This document shows, piece after piece, positions 7,292 through 14,556 of a stretch of 24,728 nucleotides of DNA. Location: assembly GCA_035316885.1 (NCBI GenBank), contig DATHII010000096.1, positions 1-24,728 on the forward strand, written 5' to 3'. This stretch comes from DASRTE01 sp035316885. GTDB taxonomy: Bacteria; Actinomycetota; Actinomycetes; Jiangellales; Jiangellaceae. Made by a program: the position numbers and the translations under genes. Position 1 is the first letter of the stretch. Each line of letters opens with the position of its first letter. The notes under the pieces were generated by a model. That model was given only the letters and a program-made list of their open reading frames with translations, did not search any database and had not been told where the DNA came from.

Positions 7292-7358
7292 GTCGCGAGT
7301 GTCCCATGCGGTGCGCCGGCGGGCCCGGCCGACCAGCTGGGCCTCCGGATGGTGGGAA

Positions 7359-7410
7359 CAAGTTGCGTGGCACAAGCAAACTGTGATATAGATGCGGGGT
7401 GCAAGCAAGT
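7359..7410 (+). promoter_or_regulatory. marR promoter with putative MarR operator sites
   Basis: An AT-rich TATAGAT (7387-7393) lies 5-6 nt before the GTG at 7399, with TTGCGT (7363-7368) 18 nt upstream as a possible -35. Around it are an imperfect inverted repeat TTGC-N9-GCAA (7363-7379) and two copies of CAAGCAA (7373-7379 and 7402-7408), 29 bp apart, the second inside the first codons of marR. A further CAAG is at 7359-7362. Placement over -35 and start is typical of autorepression by MarR proteins. The sites are inferred, not proven. Confidence 0.5.
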
Positions 7411-7902
7411 AGATCTGCCACCAGACCAGACGCCGACAGCATGCCCGTCGCGCCGGAGGACGACCTCCATCGCGCGTTCACCCGCCTATTCCGGCGCCTG
7501 AAGCGAATGTCGACCATGGGCGGACTGGACCCTGCACTCATCGCCGTGCTGCACGAACTCGGTTGCACCGGTCCCGTTCGCGTGTCTGTGCTTGCCGACG
7601 CCATGCACCTGGACCAGTCGACTGTGAGCCGACACGTCAGCGCCCTGGAGCACCTCGGGCTGGTCGAGAGGTCCGACGATCCCGCCGACCGCCGCGCCGC
7701 GCTGCTGTCGGTCACCGCTACCGGCCAGGAGCGGCTGACGACGATCATCGGCGAGCGGCGCGCGATCTTCCGGGCCGCCACGGCCGATTGGTCCGAACAC
7801 GACCGGGCGCAACTCGCCGGGCTGCTCGACCGCATGACCCAGGCCCTCGACGCAGCGGGCCGTCCCGACACCACCCACCCCGAGGCTCTGGAGAGTTCGT
7901 GA
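7399..7902 (+). CDS. MarR-family transcriptional regulator
   Basis: A 167-residue winged-helix regulator. The DNA-binding region shows VRVSVLADAMHLDQSTVSRHVSALE in two parts: helix 61-70 and recognition helix about 72-84. The wing SDDPADRRAALLSVTATG follows, with the conserved D97-R98 pair. Flanking helices at both ends form the dimer interface. The GTG at 7399 fits a leaderless message from the TATAGAT box; an in-frame ATG at 7441, which would remove 14 disordered residues, is the alternative and also lacks a Shine-Dalgarno. Its stop overlaps the start of an MFS exporter gene (GTGA), so it most likely represses that exporter pair and itself, being released by an exported drug or phenolic ligand. 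The ligand is unknown. Confidence 0.9.
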   Translation: MQASRSATRPDADSMPVAPEDDLHRAFTRLFRRLKRMSTMGGLDPALIAVLHELGCTGPVRVSVLADAMHLDQSTVSRHVSALEHLGLVERSDDPADRRAALLSVTATGQERLTTIIGERRAIFRAATADWSEHDRAQLAGLLDRMTQALDAAGRPDTTHPEALESS

Positions 7903-9476
7903 CCTTCTCCGCTGCGACCAAGGCACCGACCGCCGACGAGTACAGCTACCTCTCACACCGCCAGATTCTGATCGTCCTCAGCGGGCTCATGGCGGGCATG
8001 TTCCTCGCCGCACTCGACCAGAGCATCGTGGGTACGGCGCTGCCGCGAATCGTCAGCGACCTGGGTGGGCTCGACCACCTGTCCTGGGTCGTCACCGCCT
8101 ACCTGCTCACCTCAACGGCGTCGACCCCGTTGTGGGGCAAGATCTCCGACCTCTACGGGCGGCGGCCGGTCTTCCAGACAGCGATCGTCGTCTTCCTCGC
8201 CGGCTCAGTCGTCGCTGGCGCAGCCGGCAGCATGGGCGTGCTCATCGGCGGCCGCGCCATCCAGGGTCTGGGTGCAGGCGGACTGATGGCGCTCGCCCTG
8301 TCGATCATCGGCGACGTCATCCCGCCGCGTGAGCGCGGCCGTTACCAGGGGTATTTCGGCGTCGTGTTCGGTGTCTCCAGCGTCGCCGGTCCGCTGCTGG
8401 GCGGGTGGTTCACCGACGGACCGGGGTGGCAGTGGATCTTCTGGATCAACATCCCGATCGGCATCGCCGCCCTTGTCGTGACCTCGCTGGCTCTCAACAT
8501 GCCGAAGGTCCGCCGCGACCACAAGATCGACTACTTCGGGGCGGCCACCATCGTGGCCTCCGTGACCTCGATCCTGCTGTACACGGCGTGGGCGGGTTCC
8601 ACCTACGGCTGGACCGACCCGTTCTCGCTGGCGCTGCTGGGTGGCGGCGTTCTGCTCGCCGGCCTGTTCGTGGTCGTCGAGTCCCGCGCCGAGGAGCCGA
8701 TCATCCCGCTGCGTCTGTTCCGCAACCGCGTGTTCACGCCGACGGTGATCTTCACCGCGATCATGGGGCTGGCCATGTTCGGTGGCATCATCTTCCTGCC
8801 CGTCTATCTCCAGGTGGTCCAGGGGATGTCGCCGACCGAGTCGGGCCTGGCGCTGCTCCCGATGGTGGCCGGGCTGTTCGCCACCTCGATCTCGTCCGGT
8901 CACCTCGTCACCCGCACCGGCCATTACCGGATCTACCCGATCATCGGTGCCGGCGTGACCGGCGTCGGCGTCCTGCTGCTCTCGACGCTCGGCGTCGACA
9001 CACCCTACTGGCAGACCGCGATCTACTTCTTCGTCTTCGGCGGCGGGCTCGGGTTCACCATGCAGATCGTCGTCACGGCCGTCCAGAACGCCGTCGAACG
9101 CCGCGACATGGGCGCGGCGACCTCGAGCGTGACGTTCTTCCGGTCGATGGGCGCCGCGTTCGGCACCGCGATCTTCGGGGCGGTGCTCACCACCCGGCTC
9201 GGCCACTACCTCGCCGAGTCGGGCGAGGCCGGCGGGCTCCCGCCGACGGCCGACGAGTCACAGATCGCAAACAACGTCCAGGCCATCCAGGCCCTGCCGG
9301 CCGACGTGAAGGCCGTCGTGGTCGACGCCTGGGTCCGGTCGCTGCACGACGTCTTCCTCACAGCGCTGCCGATCGTGGCGGTCGCGTTCGTCATCGCCTT
9401 CTTCATTCCGGAGCTCACGCTTCGCAGCGCAGCGCCCGTCGAAACCGAGCCCGAAGCGGTCATGGCGCTGGAGTGA
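7899..9476 (+). CDS. MFS multidrug exporter, EmrB/QacA (DHA2, 14-helix) family
   Basis: A 525-residue proton-coupled exporter in the cytoplasmic membrane. DHA2 hallmarks are present. Helix 1 has LAALDQSIVGTALPRIVSDL with the conserved D40, and motif A follows helix 2 (GKISDLYGRRPVFQ). Motif C in helix 5 reads SSVAGPLLGGWFTDG, followed by WIFWINIPIG. The length and hydrophobic profile fit 14 membrane helices, with an extended loop before the last helix (residues about 445-490). It starts at a GTG overlapping the marR stop by 4 nt, with GGAGAG about 5 nt upstream, so it is translationally coupled to marR. Substrates are probably several hydrophobic drugs or dyes; the sequence does not identify one. 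Confidence 0.95.
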   Translation: MTFSAATKAPTADEYSYLSHRQILIVLSGLMAGMFLAALDQSIVGTALPRIVSDLGGLDHLSWVVTAYLLTSTASTPLWGKISDLYGRRPVFQTAIVVFLAGSVVAGAAGSMGVLIGGRAIQGLGAGGLMALALSIIGDVIPPRERGRYQGYFGVVFGVSSVAGPLLGGWFTDGPGWQWIFWINIPIGIAALVVTSLALNMPKVRRDHKIDYFGAATIVASVTSILLYTAWAGSTYGWTDPFSLALLGGGVLLAGLFVVVESRAEEPIIPLRLFRNRVFTPTVIFTAIMGLAMFGGIIFLPVYLQVVQGMSPTESGLALLPMVAGLFATSISSGHLVTRTGHYRIYPIIGAGVTGVGVLLLSTLGVDTPYWQTAIYFFVFGGGLGFTMQIVVTAVQNAVERRDMGAATSSVTFFRSMGAAFGTAIFGAVLTTRLGHYLAESGEAGGLPPTADESQIANNVQAIQALPADVKAVVVDAWVRSLHDVFLTALPIVAVAFVIAFFIPELTLRSAAPVETEPEAVMALE

Positions 9477-10705
9477 CCCTCCCGGTGCCGGCGGGCTGCC
9501 CGGACCACCGCTCGGTCGTCGCCCGGCGGCTGCTCGGGGAGCTGCCCTCGACCGTGGCCGTGCTGGCAGCCGTGGCGTTCGCCGTCGCGGTGGGCTTCGG
9601 CATCGTCGCGCCGGTCATACCCTTGTTCGCCCGCGAGTTCGGCGTCGGCAATGCGGCTGCCGGTGCCGTCGTCTCGGCGTTCGCCCTGATGCGGCTGACC
9701 TCCGCACTTGCCGGCGGGCGGCTGGTCGACCGGTTCGGGGAGCGGGCGGTGCTGGCCGCCGGCCTCGCGATCGTCTCCGTGTCGAGCGTGCTGGCGGGAC
9801 TCGCCCAGTCCTATGTGCAACTGCTCGTGCTCCGAGGCGTCGGCGGCGTGGGCTCGGCGATGTTCACGGTTTCTGCGGTCAGCTTGCTCCTGCGAATCGT
9901 CCGGCCCGACCAGCGCGGGCGGGCGACGGCGTGGTTCCAGGGCGGCTTCCTCGTCGGCGGGGTCACCGGGCCGGCGTTCGGCGGCGCGCTAGCGACCATC
10001 TCGCTGCGGGCGCCGTTCTTCGTCTACGCGGGCGCCCTCGGCGCCGCCCTGGTCATCACGCTGGTCGCGCTGCGTGGACCGGCGGCCGGGCCCGTCCCCC
10101 CCGACGGGAACCCGCCCGCGCGCAGCAGCCTGCGGGCCGCGTTCGCCAACCCTGCCTACCGGGCCGCCCTGGTGACGAACCTCGGCAACGGCTGGGTGCT
10201 CTTCGGCATCCGGTCCTCGCTCATCCCGCTGTTCGTGGCCGACGTCCTCGGGCGGACGGCGTTCTGGGTGGGCATCGGGTTCCTTGTCGGGTCGCTGACC
10301 CAGGCCGCGGCGTTGTGGCCGGCCGGGCGAATGGTCGACCAGATCGGCCGTAAACCGGCCATGGTCGCTGGCAGCGTGCTCGGTGTCGCGTCGATGGCGC
10401 TGATGATCGGGGTCCAGACGCTGCCTGGTTTCCTCGCCGCGATGGCGGTCTACGGGATCGCGGCCGCCTTCCTCGGGGTGGCACCGGCGGCCGTCGTGGG
10501 TGACGTCGTCGAGGGCCAGGGAGGGCGCGTCGTCGCGGCCTTCCAGATGGCGGCCGACCTCGGCGCGGTCGTCGGGCCGCTGCTTGCCGGATGGCTCGCC
10601 GACGAGGTCAGCTACACGGCGGCACTGGGCGTCGGAGCGATCGTCATCGGAGTCGCCGGCGTGCTCGCCACCCGGATGCCCGAGACCCGCACCGCCAGCG
10701 GCTAG
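9473..10705 (+). CDS. Second MFS transporter, 12-helix type
   Basis: A 410-residue major facilitator with two symmetric six-helix halves. Motif A is seen in the N-half (GGRLVDRFGERAVL) and its counterpart in the C-half (GRMVDQIGRKPAMV); VAPVIPLFAREFGVG marks helix 1 and GGVTGPAFGGAL motif C in helix 5. It belongs to the DHA1/tetracycline-sugar efflux type rather than DHA2, so it is not a copy of the gene in front. The GTG overlaps the previous stop by 4 nt (GTGA) with no good Shine-Dalgarno, suggesting it is translated by re-initiation. It should be under the same MarR control. Substrate unknown. Confidence 0.92.
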   Translation: MTLPVPAGCPDHRSVVARRLLGELPSTVAVLAAVAFAVAVGFGIVAPVIPLFAREFGVGNAAAGAVVSAFALMRLTSALAGGRLVDRFGERAVLAAGLAIVSVSSVLAGLAQSYVQLLVLRGVGGVGSAMFTVSAVSLLLRIVRPDQRGRATAWFQGGFLVGGVTGPAFGGALATISLRAPFFVYAGALGAALVITLVALRGPAAGPVPPDGNPPARSSLRAAFANPAYRAALVTNLGNGWVLFGIRSSLIPLFVADVLGRTAFWVGIGFLVGSLTQAAALWPAGRMVDQIGRKPAMVAGSVLGVASMALMIGVQTLPGFLAAMAVYGIAAAFLGVAPAAVVGDVVEGQGGRVVAAFQMAADLGAVVGPLLAGWLADEVSYTAALGVGAIVIGVAGVLATRMPETRTASG

Positions 10706-10708
10706 GTT
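10703..10708 (+). promoter_or_regulatory. Candidate -10 box TAGGTT upstream of the LLM oxidoreductase
   Basis: A TAG-N-N-T hexamer overlaps the stop codon of the MFS gene, about 37 nt before the GTG of the next gene. No -35 is evident. Read-through from the MFS operon is equally possible. Confidence 0.3.
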
Positions 10709-10744
10709 TGGCAGCGCCGCCCTCGAGCACGAAGGGTCCGAGAA

Positions 10745-11731
10745 GTGAAGTTCGCCTGGCTGTGCAGTCACGAGTCCTACCAGCCCGAGGCCCTCGTTCG
10801 GCAGGCCGTCCTGGCCGAGCAGGCAGGCTTCGACGTCGTCACGGGCGCCGACCACTTCCACCCATGGGTCGACGACCACTCGGCGGCAAGTTTCGTCTGG
10901 ACCTGGTTCGGCGCCGTCGCCCAGGCGACCTCGCGGGTCGAGCTCGCCACCAGCGTCACCGCGCCGCTCTTCCGCTACCACCCGGCGCTGATCGCCCAGG
11001 CCGCGGCGACGGTCGACCGCTTGTCCGGGGGGCGCTTCCGGCTCGGGGTGGGCACCGGGGAGGCGATCAACGAGGCCCCGCTCGGCTACGACTTCCCAGG
11101 CTACGGCGAGCGCATCGCGCGGATGGAGGAGGCCCTGCACATCATCCACGGCCTGCTTGCCGGCGAGAAGCTCCACGTCGAGGGCACGTATTACTCGGCC
11201 CATGCGGCCAAGCTCTACAGCCCGCCGCTCGGTGAGGTGCCAGTATGGATGGCCGCCGGCGGCCCAAGGTCGGCCACGTTCGCAGGCCTGCACGCCGACG
11301 GTCTGATCACCAGCGTCAAGGAGCCGGCGTCGACCGTGGAGAAGGTCATCGGCCCCTACCGCGATGCGGCCGCGTCACGCGGCGCAGTGACGACGGTCAT
11401 GGCGACCCGCTGGGTCGTTCTGGCGGCCGACGACGACGAGGCGTGGGCGGCGCTGGCACCGATGCGCGGGCTGCGTGCACCAGGCCGGCTCGAGGTGGCC
11501 GACCCGATGATCCTTCGCCAGCGGGCCGACGACATGGACCGCCAGGAGATCCTCGGCCAGTACACGGTCGTGCGTGACCTGGATGAGCTCGCGGGCGCCT
11601 ACCGTTCCCTCGTCGATGACGTCGGGGCCGACTACGTCGCGATCCAGGTCGCCTGTGTCGACCCCGACACGACGATCGAGCAGATCGGCACCCACGTGCT
11701 CCCGGAGCTCCGCCAGCGATCCGAGGGTTGA
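10745..11731 (+). CDS. LLM-class F420-dependent oxidoreductase, FGD-like
   Basis: A 328-residue luciferase-like (beta/alpha)8-barrel protein. It keeps the signature of F420-dependent glucose-6-phosphate dehydrogenase: ADHFHPW (D36, H37, W41) corresponds to SDHFQPW of M. tuberculosis FGD1 (D39, H40, W44), and GVGTGEAINE places E106 where FGD1 has catalytic E109. This fits the TIGR03557-type 'F420 G6PDH-like' group. I could not identify the phosphate-binding lysines and arginine of true FGD, so the substrate may not be glucose-6-phosphate. It implies that the host makes coenzyme F420. The GTG is preceded by AAGGG at about 9 nt spacing. The gene stands 39 nt after the MFS pair and may be part of that transcript. 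Confidence 0.88.
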   Translation: MKFAWLCSHESYQPEALVRQAVLAEQAGFDVVTGADHFHPWVDDHSAASFVWTWFGAVAQATSRVELATSVTAPLFRYHPALIAQAAATVDRLSGGRFRLGVGTGEAINEAPLGYDFPGYGERIARMEEALHIIHGLLAGEKLHVEGTYYSAHAAKLYSPPLGEVPVWMAAGGPRSATFAGLHADGLITSVKEPASTVEKVIGPYRDAAASRGAVTTVMATRWVVLAADDDEAWAALAPMRGLRAPGRLEVADPMILRQRADDMDRQEILGQYTVVRDLDELAGAYRSLVDDVGADYVAIQVACVDPDTTIEQIGTHVLPELRQRSEG

Positions 11732-11989
11732 ATCAGCCTCAACCGTCGCTCTGAGCGTCCAGGGCGGCGGGCAGATCGCGGCCGCAGTCGAAGCCTCGGC
11801 CGGGAGACAAGCTGACCGCTTCGCGATCCGTACGTGGTGATCCGTCGGGTCGTATCGACCGGGTCGCCCTGCCCTTGGCGGGCCGGCACTCCCTCAGTAC
11901 TGGGATACGAACCGGCCAACAGTTGGCATCTGCGTATCGCCGATGCTCAGCAGACTCCGCGCCTGGCCCGGCCGTTGGACCTGCAGGTA
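11732..11989. other. 258-nt non-coding gap rich in inverted repeats
   Basis: I see no supportable gene here; it separates two convergent genes. It holds several inverted repeats. Arms 11844-11856 and 11904-11916 pair at 12 of 13 positions (one G-U, one mismatch) around GTCGGGTCGTATC. CGGCCG occurs at 11779-11784 and 11797-11802. CAGTACTG (11895-11902) is a palindrome, and GCCAAC-A-GTTGGC spans 11915-11927. A 7-bp direct repeat GATCCGT occurs at 11825 and 11839. Only terminators would be expected here, so a small RNA or a degraded element is possible. Confidence 0.5.
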
Positions 11990-12050
11990 ATCAACTGGAC
12001 TCAACTCTGGTGGCTCGCCGGCGCGTCGTCTCCAGATGAGTCCAGTTGAT
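11990..12050. repeat. Perfect 14-bp inverted repeat spanning the 3' end of the AI-2E family gene
   Basis: ATCAACTGGACTCA (11990-12003) and TGAGTCCAGTTGAT (12037-12050) are exact reverse complements. After a 2-nt bulge the stem continues with TCTGG (12006-12010) against CCAGA (12032-12036), giving 19 bp in all and a loop of 21 nt. The right arm encodes DQLDSS near the protein's C-terminus and the left arm contains the stop codon. A bidirectional terminator for the two convergent genes is the simplest reading, although no T-run is present. Confidence 0.7.
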
Positions 12051-13170
12051 CATGAGGGGTAGGAGTGCTGGTGGCCCGGCGCGCGGCTGCGAGCCGTCCG
12101 GCGGCCCGGCTGATGATTGCGGTCAACGGCGCGGCCAGCACGATCAGTGCGACGCCGCCGATCAGGCCGGCACCGGTGGTGACGAGGAGCACGACCAGCG
12201 GGTCCAGCCTCAGAGACGAACCATAGGCAACTGGCGCGAAGAAGTTCTGCAGCACGTTGTTCACGAGAAGCAGGACCGCCAGCATGATCAGGGCGGTCGT
12301 GAGGCCCTGGCTGCCGAGCGCGATGAGACAGGCGAAGACTCCGGCGATGATCGCGCCGAAGAACGGCACGTACGCAGTGATGAACGTGACGAGGGCGATG
12401 GCACCCACGAGGGGCACGCCCAGCAGCCACGCCGCGAGTCCCACGGGGACGGCGTTGGTGACCGCCAGGAGAGTGGTCCCTTTGAAGTATCCCCTGATCG
12501 CCGATGCCGCGTCGTCGACGACGGGTTCGATCGTGTGTGTAGACAGCCCGCTGTGGGCGACGAACCAGGTCCTGTACCGCGACCCGTGGAGCAGCATGAA
12601 CAGGAGGATGACCGAGCCGATGAACACCATGAACAGGATCGAGGACAGTGCGCCCAGCCCGGAGAAGATGCCGCTGACCAGGTTCAACGTCGCCGACTTG
12701 CCCGCGTTCACCGCCGACGACGTCATGTCCGAGGCCGTTGGCGCGCTGATCCCCGCGCTGGTCAACCACGATTCCACCTCGTCGGCCGCGCTGCTGATCA
12801 CGTCGCCGATCTCTGGCGCCTCCTGCGCGATGCCCCGGACGACAACCAAGGTCGAGGCGACCGCGACGACCACGAGCGCGAGCAGGACGAGCACTGCGGC
12901 GACGAAGCGTGGCATCCCACGGCGGGTGAGCCAGTCGACCAGCGGCGTGAAGAGGATGGCCAGCACCACCGCGAACAGGAACGGCGTCACCAGGTTGCTG
13001 ATGTAGGACGACGCCCAGAGGATCACCGCAGTGGCACCGGTCACGCCGAGCGCGAGCCACCCGGTCAGACCGGCGACGCGGAGCCACCTCGGCGTGCCGG
13101 CGAAGGCGGGAACAGGCTGGGCAGCCTCCTGGGGTTGGCTCCCCGAGACGGCAGTCTCCGGCGCGTTCAT
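12001..13170 (-). CDS. AI-2E family (UPF0118/PerM-like) membrane protein
   Basis: A 389-residue polytopic protein of the AI-2E transporter family. About eight membrane segments are visible: two near residues 34-75, one at 88-112, one at 175-195 and a cluster from 232 to 355. A long amphipathic periplasmic-type region (about 113-165) lies between segments three and four. The family signature AYVPFFGAIIAG is at about 267-278, and NNVLQNFFAPVAYG at 304-317. Members transport quorum signals, Na+/H+ or unknown solutes, so the name should not be read as proof of AI-2 export. The ATG has GGTGA 4 nt upstream; an in-frame GTG at 13248 would add a tryptophan-rich 26 residues and is less likely. The hydrophilic C-terminus is encoded in an inverted repeat. 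Confidence 0.9.
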   Translation of the reverse strand: MNAPETAVSGSQPQEAAQPVPAFAGTPRWLRVAGLTGWLALGVTGATAVILWASSYISNLVTPFLFAVVLAILFTPLVDWLTRRGMPRFVAAVLVLLALVVVAVASTLVVVRGIAQEAPEIGDVISSAADEVESWLTSAGISAPTASDMTSSAVNAGKSATLNLVSGIFSGLGALSSILFMVFIGSVILLFMLLHGSRYRTWFVAHSGLSTHTIEPVVDDAASAIRGYFKGTTLLAVTNAVPVGLAAWLLGVPLVGAIALVTFITAYVPFFGAIIAGVFACLIALGSQGLTTALIMLAVLLLVNNVLQNFFAPVAYGSSLRLDPLVVLLVTTGAGLIGGVALIVLAAPLTAIISRAAGRLAAARRATSTPTPHDQLDSSGDDAPASHQS

Positions 13171-13404
13171 GGCCTCACCGTGAGTCGGTCCCGCGCAGTG
13201 CACTCCCGTACTGGCAGCCCACGTCCAACCTCCCGCCCACCTCACCACGCTGACCAGAACACTAGGTCCATCGCCGCTCGCCGTGGCCCCGACACTCGCT
13301 CGGCGAGCTGGCCAGCGTCATCACCCGCGGTGGGTGACAAGGCGTCGGCGGCGCGGCCGTGGCGCGGGCGTTCCTCAGCACCCGTCAGGGGTGAGGTGGT
13401 CGGT
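13171..13404. other. Gap between metB and the AI-2E gene; AI-2E promoter region
   Basis: No gene is seen. On the minus strand TAGTGT (13264-13259) is a good -10 for the AI-2E gene, giving a leader of about 80 nt. Just after the metB stop a small hairpin CACCC-gtcag-GGGTG (13379-13393) could act as a weak terminator; it has no T-run. Confidence 0.4.
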
Positions 13405-14544
13405 TTACGCAGCAAGCGCCTGGGCGAGGTCGGCGCTGAGGTCATCGACACTTTCTATGCCGACCGACAGGCGGACGAGGTCGGCCGGAACCTCGAGCGG
13501 GCTGCCGACGACGCTGGCGTGGGTCATCCGCCCCGGGTGCTCGATCAGCGACTCGACACCGCCGAGCGACTCGCCCAGGGTGAACAGCCGAGTCCGGCGA
13601 CACACCTCGAGCGCCGCGGCCTCGCCGCCGTCGACGCGGAACGCGACCATCCCGCCGAACCGGCGCATCTGCTTGGCCGCCACCTCATGACCGCGATGCG
13701 CCGCCAGCCCGGGGTAGAACACCTCCGCCACACGCGGATGGGCCACCAACTGGTCGGCGATCCGCTCCGCATTGTCGCAGTGACGGTCCATCCGGACGCC
13801 GAGCGTGCGCAGGCCACGGAGCACCAACCAGGCGTCGAAGGGTCCGGCGACCGCGCCGATCGCGTTCTGGTGGAAGGCCAGCTCGTCACCCAGTGCGGTG
13901 TCCTCGACCACGAGCGCACCACCAACGACGTCGGAGTGACCGCCGCAGTACTTGGTCGTCGAGTGGACGACCGCGTCGGCACCCAGGGCGAGGGGCTGCT
14001 GCAGGTAGGGCGTGGCGAAGGTGTTGTCGACGACGAGCAGCGCTGCGGCAGCGTGAGCCACCTCCGCCAGCGCGGTGATGTCGGCGATGCCCAGCAACGG
14101 GTTGGTCGGAGTCTCTACCCAGACGACCTTCGTCTCCGGCCGCATTGCGGCTCGCACGGCTGCTGGGTCGGTCATGTGTGCGACGCTCCACGAGACGCCC
14201 CAGCGCGCCGCCACCCTGCTGACCAGTCGGAAGGTCCCGCCGTAGGCGTCGTCGGGGATCACGATGTGGTCGCCCGGCTGGAGAATTGCTCTCAGAAGGG
14301 TGTCCTCGGCGGCCATCCCGCTGGCGAACGCGAGTGCCCGGCGGCCACCCTCGAGTGCTGCGAGGCACTCCTCGAGCGCCGTCCGGGTCGGGTTGGCGGT
14401 GCGGCTGTACTCGTAGCCGCGGCGCAGACCGCCGACGCCGTCCTGGGCGTACGTGCTGGTGGCGTAGATCGGCGGAACGACGGCACCGGTGAGCGGGTCC
14501 GGCTCCTGGCCGGCGTGGATGGCGAGGGTCTCGAATCCGTGCAC
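13405..14544 (-). CDS. metB: Cystathionine gamma-synthase/lyase family PLP enzyme
   Basis: Cys/Met-metabolism PLP enzyme, 379 residues. MetB joins cysteine to an O-acyl-homoserine to give cystathionine; close relatives run the lyase reaction. Seen here are SRTANPTRTALEE (47-59), SGMAAED (75-81), the PLP-stacking Y101 in DDAYGGT, D173 in VVDNTFATPY, the PLP lysine K198 in HSTTKYCGGHSDV, and the C-terminal LGESLGGVESLIEHP. The short N-terminus and GGVESLIEHP are shared by actinobacterial MetB and CGL, so direction cannot be fixed by sequence. Cystathionine beta-synthase nearby would suit reverse transsulfuration. The GTG has no Shine-Dalgarno but a TAGTGT box 6 nt upstream, suggesting a leaderless message of its own. 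Orthologue of Rv1079 by context. Confidence 0.93.
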   Translation of the reverse strand: MHGFETLAIHAGQEPDPLTGAVVPPIYATSTYAQDGVGGLRRGYEYSRTANPTRTALEECLAALEGGRRALAFASGMAAEDTLLRAILQPGDHIVIPDDAYGGTFRLVSRVAARWGVSWSVAHMTDPAAVRAAMRPETKVVWVETPTNPLLGIADITALAEVAHAAAALLVVDNTFATPYLQQPLALGADAVVHSTTKYCGGHSDVVGGALVVEDTALGDELAFHQNAIGAVAGPFDAWLVLRGLRTLGVRMDRHCDNAERIADQLVAHPRVAEVFYPGLAAHRGHEVAAKQMRRFGGMVAFRVDGGEAAALEVCRRTRLFTLGESLGGVESLIEHPGRMTHASVVGSPLEVPADLVRLSVGIESVDDLSADLAQALAA

Positions 14545-14550
14545 GCCGTG

Positions 14551-14556
14551 ACACTA
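14551..14556 (-). promoter_or_regulatory. -10 box (TAGTGT) for a leaderless metB transcript
   Basis: TAGTGT on the minus strand ends 6 nt before the metB GTG, so transcription would begin at or near the start codon. The box overlaps the last codon and stop of the acyl-CoA ligase gene, so metB can be expressed independently of the ligase/SDR pair. Confidence 0.5.

Noticed and set aside
11732..11989. A tRNA gene or attachment site in the gap
   Set aside because: No cloverleaf, acceptor pairing or T-arm consensus was found on either strand.
11834..12049. A 71-codon plus-strand frame in the non-coding gap
   Set aside because: No Shine-Dalgarno, no recognisable domain, and it runs through inverted repeats and the antisense of the AI-2E gene end.
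13379..13393. Hairpin CACCC/GGGTG after metB as a firm terminator
   Set aside because: Five base pairs and no T-run are too little; kept only as a remark in the gap entry.
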